A stretch of 64,000 nucleotides of DNA from Opitutia bacterium (GCA_016187945.1 JACPIT010000001.1:310001-374000), one strand, 5' to 3'; positions 52,594-62,234 are shown, counted from the stretch's first letter. A program made the numbers and translations. The notes: generated by a model not told the origin, from the letters alone.

Positions 52594-55500
52594 ATGCGCG
52601 CCATGCAACTTCGCCCGAACCTGCATCGCGTGTTCCTCTTCGCGCTGACCACGCTCCTCGCCCTCACCGCCCGCGCCGACGGCACGCCCGGCTACTGCCG
52701 CTTCCCCACGATTCACGGCGACACGATCGTCTTCACCGCCGAGGGCGATCTCTGGCGCGCGTCGCTCAACGGCGGCGCCGCACAACGCCTCACCTCGCAC
52801 GCCGGCTACGAGACCAACGCCGCCATCTCGCCCGACGGCCAGCAAGTCGCCTTCTCCGCGCAATACGAGGGCCCGACCGAAGTCTACGTCATGCCGCTCG
52901 CCGGCGGTCTCCCGAAGCGCCTCACGTTCGAAGGCGAGGCCGCGCTCGTCCGCGGCTGGACACCCGACGGCAAAGTTCTCTACGCCACACGCGCCTTCGC
53001 GACGATCCCCGACAACCAACTTGTCGCCATCGACCCGAAGACCGGCGCGCGCACGTTCGTGCCGCTCGCGCAAGCCGACGAGGGCGCCTACTCGCCCGAC
53101 GCCAAGACGCTCGTCTTCACCCGCTACTCGTTCCAAGGCTCGCACGCCAAACGCTACGTCGGCGGCACCGCGCAAAACCTCTGGCGCTTCGACGCCGGCG
53201 CGCCCGAAGCGACGCAATACGCTTCCGACTTCCGCGGCGTCAGTCGCTGGCCGATGTGGCTCGGCGACCGCATCTACTTCGCCAGCGAGCGCGACGGCAC
53301 GAGCAATCTCTGGTCGATGAAAACCGACGGCTCCGACCTGCGCCAGCACACGCGCCACGCCGACTACGGCGTGAAGAACCCGCAGGGCCACGGCACGCAC
53401 ATCGTCTACCAAAACGGCGCCGACCTGTGGTTCTACGACACGACCACCGACCAGACGCACCGCCTCGACCTCACGCTCACCTCCGACTTCGACCAGACGC
53501 GCGAGACGTGGGTCACGAAGCCAATGGACTTCGTCACGAACTTCGCGCTCTCGCCCGACGGCGACCGCATGGCGCTCGTCGCGCGCGGCCAGGTCTTCGT
53601 CGCGCCCGCAAGCCAGGGCCGCCTCGTCGAAGTGGCGCGCAAGAGCGGCGTGCGCTACCGCTCCGTCAGTTTCACCCCGGACGGCAAATCCGTCGTCGTG
53701 CTCTCCGACGAGTCGGGCGAAGTCGAATTCTGGAAACTCCCCGCGAACAACCGCGGCGCTGCCGAGCAGCTGACGAAAGGCGGCGAGACCCTCCGCATGA
53801 CCGGCCTGCTCTCGCCCGACGGCAAATGGATCGCCTACACCGAACGCGACAACGACCTGCTCGTTTTCAACCTCGAGACGAAGGAAACCAAACTCGTCGC
53901 GCACTCGAATTTTCAGGACTTCATCAGCCCCGACCTCGACTGGTCGCCCGACGGCAAGTGGCTCGCCTACGCGCTCAGCGCCGAAACCGGCAATACGCAG
54001 ATCCAGCTCTACGGCGTCAACACCGCGAAATCGACGCCCGTCACGAGCGAACGCGTGATCAGCAGCAGCCCCGCGTTCTCGCCCGACGGGAAATGGCTGT
54101 ATTTCCTCTCCGACCGCGAATTCAAATCGCTCGTCGGCGCGCCGTGGGGTCCGCGCCAGCCCGAGCCGTTCCTCGACAAGCCCACGAAAATCTACCTCCT
54201 CGCGCTCGACGACGAGAAGCGCTCGCCCTTCCAGCCCAGCGACGAGCTCTACGCCGAAGAGAAGAAGGCGAAGGACGAAAAGAAATCCGACGACGACAAA
54301 CCGGCGCCCGACGACAAAAATGGAGGGCCGAGCTCCCGCGAGGCCGCGAACGCGGCGCCCGCCAAGACAGCCGACGCATCCACCGCAAAAACCGATGACG
54401 CCGCCAAGAAAGCAAACGGTGACAAGAAACCCGCCGACGACAAAAAGAAGAAAATCGAAGTGAAGGTCGCGCTCGACGGCATCGCCGACCGCCTCTGGGA
54501 AGTCCCCGTCGGTCCCGGCAACTACGGCAACCTCACCGTGAACGACAAAGCCGTATTCGTGACCGACGCCGATGCCGGCGCCGACGGCCCGAACTCGAAC
54601 CGTCTCCTCGCGATCGAAATCAAAAACAAGGATGTCGAGACCACGACCGTGCTCGGCGGCATCGGCGGCTACCGCCTCGCGCTCGACGGCAAGAAGCTGC
54701 TCGTTCGCCAGACAGACAGCTTCGCGATCATCGACGCCGCGCCGCGCCCCGCGAGCGACGTCGCGAAGTCGCGCGTCAACCTCGGCGCGCTCCGTTTTCC
54801 CTACGCGCCGCGCGAGACCTGGCGCCAGATGTTCACCGACGCGTGGCGCCTGCACCGCGATTATTTCTACGCGAAAAACATGCACGGCGTCGACTGGCGC
54901 GCCAACCTCGACAAGCACCTCCCGCTCGTCGATCGCGTCACCGACCGCGCCGAACTCGACGACGTGCTCAACTACATGATCAGCGAACTCTCCGCGCTGC
55001 ACACCGACGCGCGCGGCGGCGTTGTTCGCGAGATCGAACCGCAGATCGCCGTCGCCTCGCTCGGCGCCCGCTGGTCGCGCGACGAGGCCGCCGGCGGCTA
55101 TCGCCTCGACTACATCTATCAGAGCGACCCCGAGTTCCTCGAACGCCGCGGACCGCTCCTGAAGCCCGGCCTCGGTATCAAAGCAGGCGACGTGATCGTC
55201 GAGATCAACGGCACGCCGACGCTCGCCGTGCCCGACGCCGCCGCGCTCTTGCGCAACCAGGCCAACCGCCAGGTGCTGCTCACGTTGAAGCCCGCGAACG
55301 GCGGCGAGTTGTTCTCGCGCGTCGTCGCGCCCGTGAGCCCGGCAGCGGCCGCCGGCCTCCGCTACACCGATTGGGAATACACGCGCCGTCTCGAGGTGGA
55401 CAAAAAGTCCGCCGGCGCGATCGGCTACGCACACATCCGCGCGATGGGCACGGACAACTACTACGAATTTGTCCGCCAATACTACGCCGTGGCCAACAAG

Positions 55501-56046
55501 GGCGGTCTCATCCTCGATCTGCGCCACAACCGCGGCGGCAACATCGACAGTTGGATGGTCTCGCGCCTGATGCGCCCCGCGTGGATGTGGTGGAGCACGC
55601 GCGACGGCGTGCCGTTCCCGCATCTGCAAAGCGCGTTTCGCGGCCACCTCGTCGTGCTCGTCGACGCCTGGACCGCTTCCGACGGCGAGACGATGGCCAA
55701 CGCGATCCGTCACCTGAAACTCGGCGACACGCTCGGCGTGCGCACCTGGGGCGGCGGCATTTGGCTCAGCGGTTCGAATTTCCTCGTCGACCGCGGCCTC
55801 GCGCGCGCGGCGGAGTTCGGTTCGTTCATCCCCGGCGAAGGCTGGGTGATCGAAGGCGACGGCTTCACGCCCGACATCCTCGTCGACAACAACCCCGCCC
55901 GCGCCTTCCGCGGCGAGGACGCCCAACTCGAAGCCGCGATCAAGCGCCTGCAAGAACTGATCGCGAAAAACCCGAAGCACCTCGCCCCCACGCCGCCCCC
56001 GCTGCCGGACAAGACGGTGAAATCATGGAGGACGCCGGGAAACTGA
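52594..56046 (+). CDS. Tricorn protease homologue (S41 family)
   Basis: 1150 residues, exported (signal segment FLFALTTLLALTARA). Beta-propeller repeats with SPDG-type turns occupy about residues 30-550, a long charged linker of Lys/Asp/Ala (about 555-625), then the tricorn core with catalytic His764 (NMHGVDW), a PDZ (about 800-870) and the S41 serine Ser1029 in AWTASDGETMAN. Such enzymes degrade peptides released by other proteases. The linker contains a REP-like sequence at 54321-54348, in frame. The first Met (52594) or the second (52603) could be the start. Neighbouring S9 and S10 peptidases support a peptide-degradation role. Confidence 0.93.
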   Translation: MRAMQLRPNLHRVFLFALTTLLALTARADGTPGYCRFPTIHGDTIVFTAEGDLWRASLNGGAAQRLTSHAGYETNAAISPDGQQVAFSAQYEGPTEVYVMPLAGGLPKRLTFEGEAALVRGWTPDGKVLYATRAFATIPDNQLVAIDPKTGARTFVPLAQADEGAYSPDAKTLVFTRYSFQGSHAKRYVGGTAQNLWRFDAGAPEATQYASDFRGVSRWPMWLGDRIYFASERDGTSNLWSMKTDGSDLRQHTRHADYGVKNPQGHGTHIVYQNGADLWFYDTTTDQTHRLDLTLTSDFDQTRETWVTKPMDFVTNFALSPDGDRMALVARGQVFVAPASQGRLVEVARKSGVRYRSVSFTPDGKSVVVLSDESGEVEFWKLPANNRGAAEQLTKGGETLRMTGLLSPDGKWIAYTERDNDLLVFNLETKETKLVAHSNFQDFISPDLDWSPDGKWLAYALSAETGNTQIQLYGVNTAKSTPVTSERVISSSPAFSPDGKWLYFLSDREFKSLVGAPWGPRQPEPFLDKPTKIYLLALDDEKRSPFQPSDELYAEEKKAKDEKKSDDDKPAPDDKNGGPSSREAANAAPAKTADASTAKTDDAAKKANGDKKPADDKKKKIEVKVALDGIADRLWEVPVGPGNYGNLTVNDKAVFVTDADAGADGPNSNRLLAIEIKNKDVETTTVLGGIGGYRLALDGKKLLVRQTDSFAIIDAAPRPASDVAKSRVNLGALRFPYAPRETWRQMFTDAWRLHRDYFYAKNMHGVDWRANLDKHLPLVDRVTDRAELDDVLNYMISELSALHTDARGGVVREIEPQIAVASLGARWSRDEAAGGYRLDYIYQSDPEFLERRGPLLKPGLGIKAGDVIVEINGTPTLAVPDAAALLRNQANRQVLLTLKPANGGELFSRVVAPVSPAAAAGLRYTDWEYTRRLEVDKKSAGAIGYAHIRAMGTDNYYEFVRQYYAVANKGGLILDLRHNRGGNIDSWMVSRLMRPAWMWWSTRDGVPFPHLQSAFRGHLVVLVDAWTASDGETMANAIRHLKLGDTLGVRTWGGGIWLSGSNFLVDRGLARAAEFGSFIPGEGWVIEGDGFTPDILVDNNPARAFRGEDAQLEAAIKRLQELIAKNPKHLAPTPPPLPDKTVKSWRTPGN
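54321..54348. repeat. REP-type element inside the tricorn linker, family F
   Basis: TGGAGGGCCGAGCTCCCGCG then AGGCCGCG. It resembles the right half of the element at 32281-32334 (TGGAGGGCTCAGCTCCTGCT on the other strand). It encodes GGPSSREAA within the charged linker. Confidence 0.6.
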
Positions 56047-56062
56047 ACCGAAGCGCGGTTCC

Positions 56063-56121
56063 CAGCCGTCTCACGACGGCTGCTACGAAATTCGCCCGTA
56101 GCAGCCGACGTTAGTCGGCTG
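56063..56121. repeat. REP-type inverted pair, family H, at the 3' end of the RAYT gene
   Basis: Arms CAGCCGTCTCACGACGGCTG ending CTAC and GTAGCAGCCGACGTTAGTCG ending GCTG. The second arm contains the last codons and the stop of the RAYT gene. Same family as 56727-56782 and 42743-42764. Confidence 0.88.
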
Positions 56122-56695
56122 TCTTCGTCTGCATTTTACCCGGACGTCCGCGCGCAACGCACGCATTGTAGATCGCCCAGAACCGCTCCCAAAACTCCGG
56201 CACGCGTGGATCGAGTCTTGGATACCCTGGAACGATGCAACCGCTGAAACGCCAGTCCTCGCGTCGAGAGCAGAGCGCAGCGCGCACCGGGTTTTCGAGG
56301 ACGTATGCGCACGTCGCGACAAACGCCCCGCGTTGCCGCTCCGCTTCTTTCAATACATGATCGTGCGGTTGATGTTGGAGCTTCGCGGTCGAAAAACTTG
56401 GCGCCAACGTTTCGCGCAAGAATCGTGTCGCCACGCGCTGATCCGACTCTTCCGCCACGCCCATCCAAAGCAGATGCAGGTGATCGGGCATCAGCACGTA
56501 TACCGGACAGAGCAATTGCTCACGCACGGCCGCGTGCAACATCGTCTCGCGAAACGCGGCGTGAAAGCACTCGTCCAGCCAGCCGGTCGCGCGAAGCGCG
56601 ACGGTGTGCGTCCAAAAAACGATCGCCTGGCCGCGGTAGTGCTCTACCGGCAGACGCGGCAGGTAGCCGCGCGGCGTGTTCGGTTGCGAGTTCAT
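56111..56695 (-). CDS. REP-associated tyrosine transposase (RAYT, Y1_Tnp family)
   Basis: 194 residues, HUH-type Y1 single-strand transposase related to IS200. Metal-binding His72-Leu-His74 in VLMPDHLHLLWMG and the catalytic Tyr131 in CAYVLENPVRAAL. RAYTs act on short palindromic repeats carrying a GTAG tetranucleotide rather than forming ordinary insertion sequences. The gene is flanked by paired repeats of a single family on both sides (56063-56121 and 56727-56782), and its stop codon lies in one of them. It is intact, without frameshift. The domesticated family name TnpA-REP also applies. Confidence 0.92.
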   Translation of the reverse strand: MNSQPNTPRGYLPRLPVEHYRGQAIVFWTHTVALRATGWLDECFHAAFRETMLHAAVREQLLCPVYVLMPDHLHLLWMGVAEESDQRVATRFLRETLAPSFSTAKLQHQPHDHVLKEAERQRGAFVATCAYVLENPVRAALCSRREDWRFSGCIVPGYPRLDPRVPEFWERFWAIYNACVARGRPGKMQTKTAD

Positions 56696-56726
56696 GAGCC
56701 AGTTGTGCCTCCTTCGTGTGTTTTTT

Positions 56727-56782
56727 CAGCCTCCTCACGTCGGCTGCTACTTCGCTTCGTAGCAGCCGACGTAAGGAGGCTG
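56727..56782. repeat. REP-type inverted pair, family H, upstream of the RAYT gene
   Basis: Arms CAGCCTCCTCACGTCGGCTG ending CTAC and GTAGCAGCCGACGTAAGGAG ending GCTG, nine bases apart. It lies 32 bases before the RAYT start. Confidence 0.88.
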
Positions 56783-56827
56783 TTCCCTTCTGTGGCGCGC
56801 TGGCCCACGCGCCGACTCAGTTCATCG

Positions 56828-58435
56828 TCACTTCCCTTTCTGCCCATCCAGCGTCGCCCGTATCCATTTGCTGAAGTCCGCCTTCAGCTTCTTCAGCGAG
56901 TCGACGTGCGTATACATCATGTGGCCGGCCTCGTAGTAGGTCATGGTGACGTTCTTCCGCACCGGCTCGGGCAGGTGCATGTGGCGAAACGTCCAATCCG
57001 TCGCGTAATACGGCGTCGCGAGATCGTAGTAGCCGTTCGCCACCCAGACCTTCATCGCGGGATTCCGCACCATCGCGTTCTTCAGCATCGCGCTCGTGTC
57101 GAGGTAGGTGTTTTCGACGTTCTTGTAGCTCCACGGCTGGACGTTCACGAGCACGCCGTAAGGCAGATCGGTTTCGAACTTCAGCACGTTGCGCGCGTAG
57201 TCGTTCATCGCCGCCGCGTAAGGCCCGCGGATCGCCTCCATGCTCGGATCGAAAAAATTGCCGCGCCCACCGCCCGGTCCGCCGTCGCCGTCGCCGCTCT
57301 CGTCGAGCACGCCGGTGATGCTGCTGTCGAGGCGGCCGACCACGATCCCCTCGTCGCGCCGCAGTTCGCGGATGAATTCCCCGATGCTCACGCGCAGGTT
57401 CTGCTTCTTCACGTAGTCGAGCGAGAGGCCGGTCAACGCCGCGAGCTCGGCCGCGATCGCGTCGCGGTCCGCCGCGGCGAGCGCATCGCCTTGCATGAGC
57501 GCCAGCGTGTAGTTGCGCGCCGCGAATTCCTCGGCGCGCTTCAACGCGCCCGCCAGCGTCTGCGCCCAATCGCCCTTGAGCCGTTTGTGATACCACGCCG
57601 TTGCCGTGTAGGTCGGCAGGAACAACGGATACGGGTCGTCGTTGCCCGGAGCGAAGCGCGCCGTCTGGAAATTCAGAATCGAGGACACGAGCATCACGCC
57701 GTTCACGTAGAGGTCGTATTTCTGCTGCAGCCGCTCGGAGAGCGCGCTGACGCGCGTGGTGCCGTAGCTCTCGCCGACGAGGAATTTCGGCGAGAGCCAG
57801 CGCGAGTTGCGCGTCGTCCATACCTGAATGAAGTCCGCGAGCGACTCGAGGTCGCCGGTGAAGCCGTGGAATTGTTTCGGATCCTGCTCCTTCGCCGCGC
57901 GGCTGAAGCCGCTCGACACCGGGTCCATGAACACGAGGTCCGTCTCGTCGAGCCACGAGCACGCGTTGTCCTCGTAACGATACGGCGCCGACACCGCGCC
58001 GCCGTTGTCGGTCATCACGACACGCTTCGGACCGAGTCCGCCGAGGTGCAGCCACACCGACGCCGCGCCGGGGCCGCCGTTGAACGAGAACGTCACCGGA
58101 CGTTTCGCCACGTCCTTCTCGTCCGCCTTCGTGTAGGCGACGTAGAAGATGTTCGCCTTCGGCGCGCCCTTCTCGTCGCGTTGCACGAGGTAGCCGGCGG
58201 TCGCCTTGTAGCGGACGACTTTGCCGCCGATCGTCACTTCGCCTTCGGTGACGGACGGCGTCGGATCTTTTTCGGGAGCGACCGTGGCTGCCGGTGCCGC
58301 CGGAGCGGGCTTCGGATCGGCTCCGGGGCCTTTGCGTTCGGCGTCGGCGGTTTTTTCTTTGGGTTGCTCCTGCGCCAGCGCGGCCACGGTCGCCGCCAAC
58401 ACCAGCGTGGAGAGGAGGTGCTTCAGGGATTTCAT
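56828..58435 (-). CDS. S10 family serine carboxypeptidase
   Basis: 535 residues, exported: signal segment LLSTLVLAATVAALA, then an Ala/Pro/Lys-rich linker. Catalytic Ser223 in VGESYGTTR, Asp in NGYYDLATPY (near 474) and His in YEAGHMMYTH (near 508); oxyanion stretch FNGGPGAASVWLHLGG. Removes C-terminal residues from peptides in the periplasm at mildly acidic pH in known relatives. The leader carries TTTTTTTCCGCGCACTCC before the ATG. Divergent from the macA-type gene. Confidence 0.93.
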   Translation of the reverse strand: MKSLKHLLSTLVLAATVAALAQEQPKEKTADAERKGPGADPKPAPAAPAATVAPEKDPTPSVTEGEVTIGGKVVRYKATAGYLVQRDEKGAPKANIFYVAYTKADEKDVAKRPVTFSFNGGPGAASVWLHLGGLGPKRVVMTDNGGAVSAPYRYEDNACSWLDETDLVFMDPVSSGFSRAAKEQDPKQFHGFTGDLESLADFIQVWTTRNSRWLSPKFLVGESYGTTRVSALSERLQQKYDLYVNGVMLVSSILNFQTARFAPGNDDPYPLFLPTYTATAWYHKRLKGDWAQTLAGALKRAEEFAARNYTLALMQGDALAAADRDAIAAELAALTGLSLDYVKKQNLRVSIGEFIRELRRDEGIVVGRLDSSITGVLDESGDGDGGPGGGRGNFFDPSMEAIRGPYAAAMNDYARNVLKFETDLPYGVLVNVQPWSYKNVENTYLDTSAMLKNAMVRNPAMKVWVANGYYDLATPYYATDWTFRHMHLPEPVRKNVTMTYYEAGHMMYTHVDSLKKLKADFSKWIRATLDGQKGK

Positions 58436-58604
58436 GGAGTGCGCGGAAAAAAACTCTGCCCGTCTCTACGGGGCAACAGGAAAGCCTCAAACCGTGAAAC
58501 CTTCGCGACGAACACGGCGTCTCAGCGGTGGCGGCGCAGTCGCGGCGGGAAGTTGCCTTCCCTCCGCGGATCGCTTCGCTCACCTCTCCCTTTCTCCGCT
58601 TCGC

Positions 58605-60056
58605 ATGAAGAAACTTCTGCTGCTCCTCGTTGTGCTCGGTGTCGCTGGCGCCGGCTGGTATTACTATGCGGCTCGCACCCGCGCCGAAAGCGCGCCGGAA
58701 TTCACGACGACCACGATCGCTCGCGGCGACATCCTCCAACAGGTCACGGCGACCGGCCAGCTCGACTCCGTCATCAGCGTCGACGTCGGCTCCCAGATTT
58801 CCGGCCTCATCCAGAAGCTCTACGTCGACTTCAACTCGCCCGTGAAAAAAGGCGACAAGCTCGCCGAGATCGACCCCGCGACCTACCAGCAAAAGCTCCG
58901 CCAAGCCGAAGCCAACCTCGCCTCCGCCGAAGCGTCGAACTCGCTCCAAAAGGTCAACACCGAGCGCGTCAAAGAACTCTACGCGCAGAAACTCGTCACC
59001 CGCCAGGAATACGACCAGGCCCTCGCGCAGCTCCAGCAGTCCAACGCCGCGCTCGTCACCGCGCGCGCCACCGTCGAGAACGCCAAGGTCGACCTCGAAC
59101 GTTGCACGATCACCTCACCCATCGACGGCATCGTGATCAACAAGCAGACTGAAGAAGGCAAAACCGTCGCCGCCAGCCTGAACGCCCCCGTCCTCTTCAC
59201 CATCGCGAACGATCTCTCGAAAATGCAGATCACCGCCGCCGTCGCCGAAGCCGATGTCGGCAGCGTCGCCGAGAAACAGGACGTCACGTTCACCGTCGAC
59301 GCGTTTCCGAATCGCTCGTTCCGCGGTCAAGTCGTGCAGGTGCGCAACGCGCCCAAAACCACCAGCAACGTGGTCACCTACGACACGATCATCTCGGTCG
59401 ACAACCGCGACCAGAAGCTCCGCCCCGGCATGACAGCGAACGTCTCGATCATCGTCGCGCGTCGCGACAACGTCATTCGCGTTCCCAACTCCGCGTTGCG
59501 CCTCCGCGTCCCCGAAACCGTCGCCGTAAAACGCGAAGATGCGCCGGCCGCGCCGAAGCACGATGCCGCCGGCAAGGTCGAACCCGATGAGAAAAAAGAG
59601 CCGCGCGCCGCCAAGGTGGGCGGCGACGGTCAGGGCGGCGGCCGCCGCGGCGGCGGAATGTTTGCCAACCTCACTCCCGAACAGCGGCAGAAGATGCGCG
59701 AAATCACCGCCGAACTCGGCATCGATTTCCGCAACGGACCGCCCACGCCCGAACAACGCGAGCAACTCCGCAAACGCATGGCCGAAGCCGGCCTCCCGGT
59801 CGCCGACGCGCCCGCCGCCGCCCGTCCCGGCGAGGTGGTCGTCACCACGCGCAAAATCTACAAACTCGTCGGCGTCGCCCCGGACCAATCGCTCGAAGAA
59901 TTGACGATCAAAGCCGGCATCACCGACGGCACCGCCACCGAGATCATCGATGGCATCAAGGAAGGCGACGTTGTGGTGACGAGCGTCACCGTCCCCACGT
60001 CCGCGTCCTCCTCGCGTCCCGCCGCGAATCCTTTCGGTGGCGGCCGCCGTTTCTGA
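58605..60056 (+). CDS. MacA-like periplasmic adaptor (HlyD/RND membrane fusion protein)
   Basis: 483 residues. N-terminal anchor helix (KKLLLLLVVLGVAGAGWYYY), lipoyl halves around a helical hairpin (QLDSVISVDVGSQISGLIQK; LAEIDPATYQQKLRQAEANL), beta-barrel and membrane-proximal domains. A Lys/Arg/Gly-rich insert (about 310-400) holds an MFANLTPEQRQKMREI stretch and a second TPEQREQLRKRM repeat, unlike standard MacA. Links the inner-membrane ABC pump to an outer-membrane channel, here not encoded nearby. The ATP-binding protein gene starts two bases after its stop. Confidence 0.9.
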   Translation: MKKLLLLLVVLGVAGAGWYYYAARTRAESAPEFTTTTIARGDILQQVTATGQLDSVISVDVGSQISGLIQKLYVDFNSPVKKGDKLAEIDPATYQQKLRQAEANLASAEASNSLQKVNTERVKELYAQKLVTRQEYDQALAQLQQSNAALVTARATVENAKVDLERCTITSPIDGIVINKQTEEGKTVAASLNAPVLFTIANDLSKMQITAAVAEADVGSVAEKQDVTFTVDAFPNRSFRGQVVQVRNAPKTTSNVVTYDTIISVDNRDQKLRPGMTANVSIIVARRDNVIRVPNSALRLRVPETVAVKREDAPAAPKHDAAGKVEPDEKKEPRAAKVGGDGQGGGRRGGGMFANLTPEQRQKMREITAELGIDFRNGPPTPEQREQLRKRMAEAGLPVADAPAAARPGEVVVTTRKIYKLVGVAPDQSLEELTIKAGITDGTATEIIDGIKEGDVVVTSVTVPTSASSSRPAANPFGGGRRF

Positions 60057-60058
60057 GC

Positions 60059-60820
60059 ATGCCCGCCGTCGTCCACCTCGCGGAGATCCACAAGATCTAC
60101 CACTCAGGCGAAGTGCCCGTGCACGCCGTCCGCGGCGTCTCGCTACAGATCGAACGCGGCGATTTCGTCGCCGTCATGGGGGCCTCTGGCTCCGGCAAGT
60201 CCACGTTGATGAACTTGCTCGGCTGCCTCGATCGTCCGACGAAAGGCCGCTACCTGCTCGACGGCACCGACGTTTCTCAGCTCGAGAAGAACCAGCTCGC
60301 CGACATCCGGAACCAGAAACTCGGTTTCGTTTTCCAGGGCTTCAATCTCCTCTCGCGCACCACCGCCCTCGAGAACGTCGAGCTGCCCATGCTCTACGGC
60401 GCGCGCAAACTCAGCTCGCGCGAGATGCGCGACCGCGCGCAGAAAAATCTCGAACTCGTCGGCCTCGCCCCGCGCGCGGACCATTTCCCCAGCCAGCTCT
60501 CCGGCGGCCAGCAGCAGCGCGTCGCCATCGCCCGCGCCCTCATCAACGACCCGCAAATCCTCCTCGCCGACGAGCCGACCGGCAACCTCGACTCGAAAAC
60601 CTCCGTCGAGATCATGGGCGTGTTCCAGAAGCTCAACGCGCAAGGCATCACGATCGTGATGGTCACGCACGAACTCGACATCGCCCGCTACTGCAAACGC
60701 AACCTGATCATGCGCGACGGCCGCCTCGTCAGCGACGTGCAAGTCGAGAACCGCCTCGTCGCCACCGAAGAGCTGCGCAAACTCCAGGAAGCCGAAGCCG
60801 CAGCGAAACTGACCGACTGA
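60059..60820 (+). CDS. MacB-type ABC transporter ATP-binding protein
   Basis: 253 residues. Walker A GASGSGKS (41-48), Q-loop [12 protein letters not shown] signature LSGGQQQR and Walker [15 protein letters not shown]. Belongs to the LolD/MacB group that powers mechanotransmission rather than transport through the membrane. Works with the permease encoded 200 bases downstream (an inverted repeat separates them) and with the MacA-like adaptor just upstream. Confidence 0.94.
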   Translation: MPAVVHLAEIHKIYHSGEVPVHAVRGVSLQIERGDFVAVMGASGSGKSTLMNLLGCLDRPTKGRYLLDGTDVSQLEKNQLADIRNQKLGFVFQGFNLLSRTTALENVELPMLYGARKLSSREMRDRAQKNLELVGLAPRADHFPSQLSGGQQQRVAIARALINDPQILLADEPTGNLDSKTSVEIMGVFQKLNAQGITIVMVTHELDIARYCKRNLIMRDGRLVSDVQVENRLVATEELRKLQEAEAAAKLTD

Positions 60821-60825
60821 ACATG

Positions 60826-61018
60826 AATGCGGATTGCGGATTTCAGATTGCGGATTGGCCCACCGGAAACGGCGGACGGTCCTTCCTTGTCGGCCGAAGC
60901 CTTGGCGGAGACAGAACGCGCCGACATTGCGACGGCGACGGCAACCAAGACTTCCGTCACACGCCTAAGCTCACTCCGGCCGCTCATTCCGCAATCCGCA
61001 CTCCGAAATCCGCAATTT
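60826..61018. repeat. Long inverted repeat of degenerate words (GCGGATT type)
   Basis: Left arm AATGCGGATTGCGGATTTCA continuing GATTGCGGATT (60826-60857); right arm TTCCGCAATCCGCACTCCGA continuing AATCCGCAATT (60987-61017), loop about 130 bases. It splits the ABC operon between ATPase and permease genes and probably forms a large hairpin in the transcript. Confidence 0.85.
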
Positions 61019-61022
61019 CCCC

Positions 61023-62231
61023 ATGCGTTTGCTGAACACCATCACCGTCGCCCTGCGCGCGCTGCGCCGCAATTTGCTGCGCTCGGTCCTCACCGCGCTC
61101 GGCATCATCATCGGCGTCGGTGCCGTGATCGCGATGGTCAGCATCGGCAACGGCGCGAAGTCCCAGGTCGAAGGTCAGATCGCCAGCCTCGGCCAGAACA
61201 TCATTTCGGTTTTCCCCGGCAACTTCACCCAGGGCGGCGTGCGCGGCGGCTTCGGCAGCGCGAGCACGCTCACCGTCGAGGACGCCATGGCCATCCGCAA
61301 CGAAGTCGCCGGCGTCGCCAACCTCAGCCCCGACATGCGCGACCGCACTCAGATTCTCGCCAACGGCCAGAACTGGAGCACGAACGTGCAAGGCGAAGAC
61401 GTCAGCTACCTCGACATCCGCCTCTGGAACATCGCCGACGGCACGATGTTCACCGACTCCGACGTGCGCAGCGCCGCGAAAGTCTGCGTCATCGGCAAGA
61501 CGGTCGCCGACCAACTTTTCCAAGGCGACGAAGCCATCGGCCAGACGCTCCGCATCCGCAACATCCCCTTCAAAGTCGTCGGCGTGCTCGCGCCGAAAGG
61601 TTTCAATTTCTTCGGCCAGGATCAGGACGACATCGTGATCGTGCCCTACACGAGCCACCTCAAGCGCATCGCGCGCCGGCCGTTCCTGAACTCGATCACG
61701 ATCCAGGCCGCGAGCCCCGACCAGATGGCGCGCATCCAGCAAGACATCACCGATCTCCTCCAACAGCGCCGCAACGGCAAGGAGCCGGACTTCACCGTGC
61801 GCAATCAGCAAGAACTCGCTGAAGCCGCCACCGCCACGACGAAGACGATGACCGTCCTCCTCGGCGCCATCGCCGGCGTGTCGCTCATCGTCGGCGGCAT
61901 CGGCATCATGAACATCATGCTCGTGTCCGTGACCGAGCGCACGCGCGAGATCGGCATTCGCCTCGCCGTCGGCGCGCACGGCCGCGACGTGCTGCTGCAG
62001 TTTCTCACCGAGGCGATCATCCTCTCGATGATGGGTGGCATCCTCGGCATCCTGCTCGGCGTTGGCAGCTCGCAACTCATCTCGAAGCTGAACGGCTGGC
62101 CGGTGCTCGTGTCGAGCACCGCGGTGATCGGCTCTTTTATTTTCAGCGCCGCCATCGGCGTCTTCTTCGGTTTCTACCCCGCCCGCAAAGCCGCCGACCT
62201 CGACCCAATCGAAGCGCTGAGATACGAGTGA
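61023..62231 (+). CDS. MacB/FtsX-type ABC transporter permease
   Basis: 402 residues: one N-terminal helix (about 18-40), a large periplasmic MacB_PCD domain, and three C-terminal helices (about 275-395; MTVLLGAIAGVSLIVGGIGIMNIMLVSVTERTREIG is the conserved block, quoted here only in part by its end). FtsX domain type. Moves substrates such as lipids, peptides or antibiotics from the periplasm together with the MacA-like adaptor. ATG at 61023 begins right after the inverted repeat. Confidence 0.94.
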   Translation: MRLLNTITVALRALRRNLLRSVLTALGIIIGVGAVIAMVSIGNGAKSQVEGQIASLGQNIISVFPGNFTQGGVRGGFGSASTLTVEDAMAIRNEVAGVANLSPDMRDRTQILANGQNWSTNVQGEDVSYLDIRLWNIADGTMFTDSDVRSAAKVCVIGKTVADQLFQGDEAIGQTLRIRNIPFKVVGVLAPKGFNFFGQDQDDIVIVPYTSHLKRIARRPFLNSITIQAASPDQMARIQQDITDLLQQRRNGKEPDFTVRNQQELAEAATATTKTMTVLLGAIAGVSLIVGGIGIMNIMLVSVTERTREIGIRLAVGAHGRDVLLQFLTEAIILSMMGGILGILLGVGSSQLISKLNGWPVLVSSTAVIGSFIFSAAIGVFFGFYPARKAADLDPIEALRYE

Positions 62232-62234
62232 CTG

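Noticed and set aside
51772-55980. A 1402-codon minus-strand open frame
   Set aside because: It is antisense to coaD and tricorn, whose catalytic motifs and codon use are clear on the plus strand; the shadow has no motifs.
56333-59152. A 939-codon plus-strand open frame
   Set aside because: It runs antisense to the RAYT and S10 genes, then continues in a wrong frame into the MacA gene.
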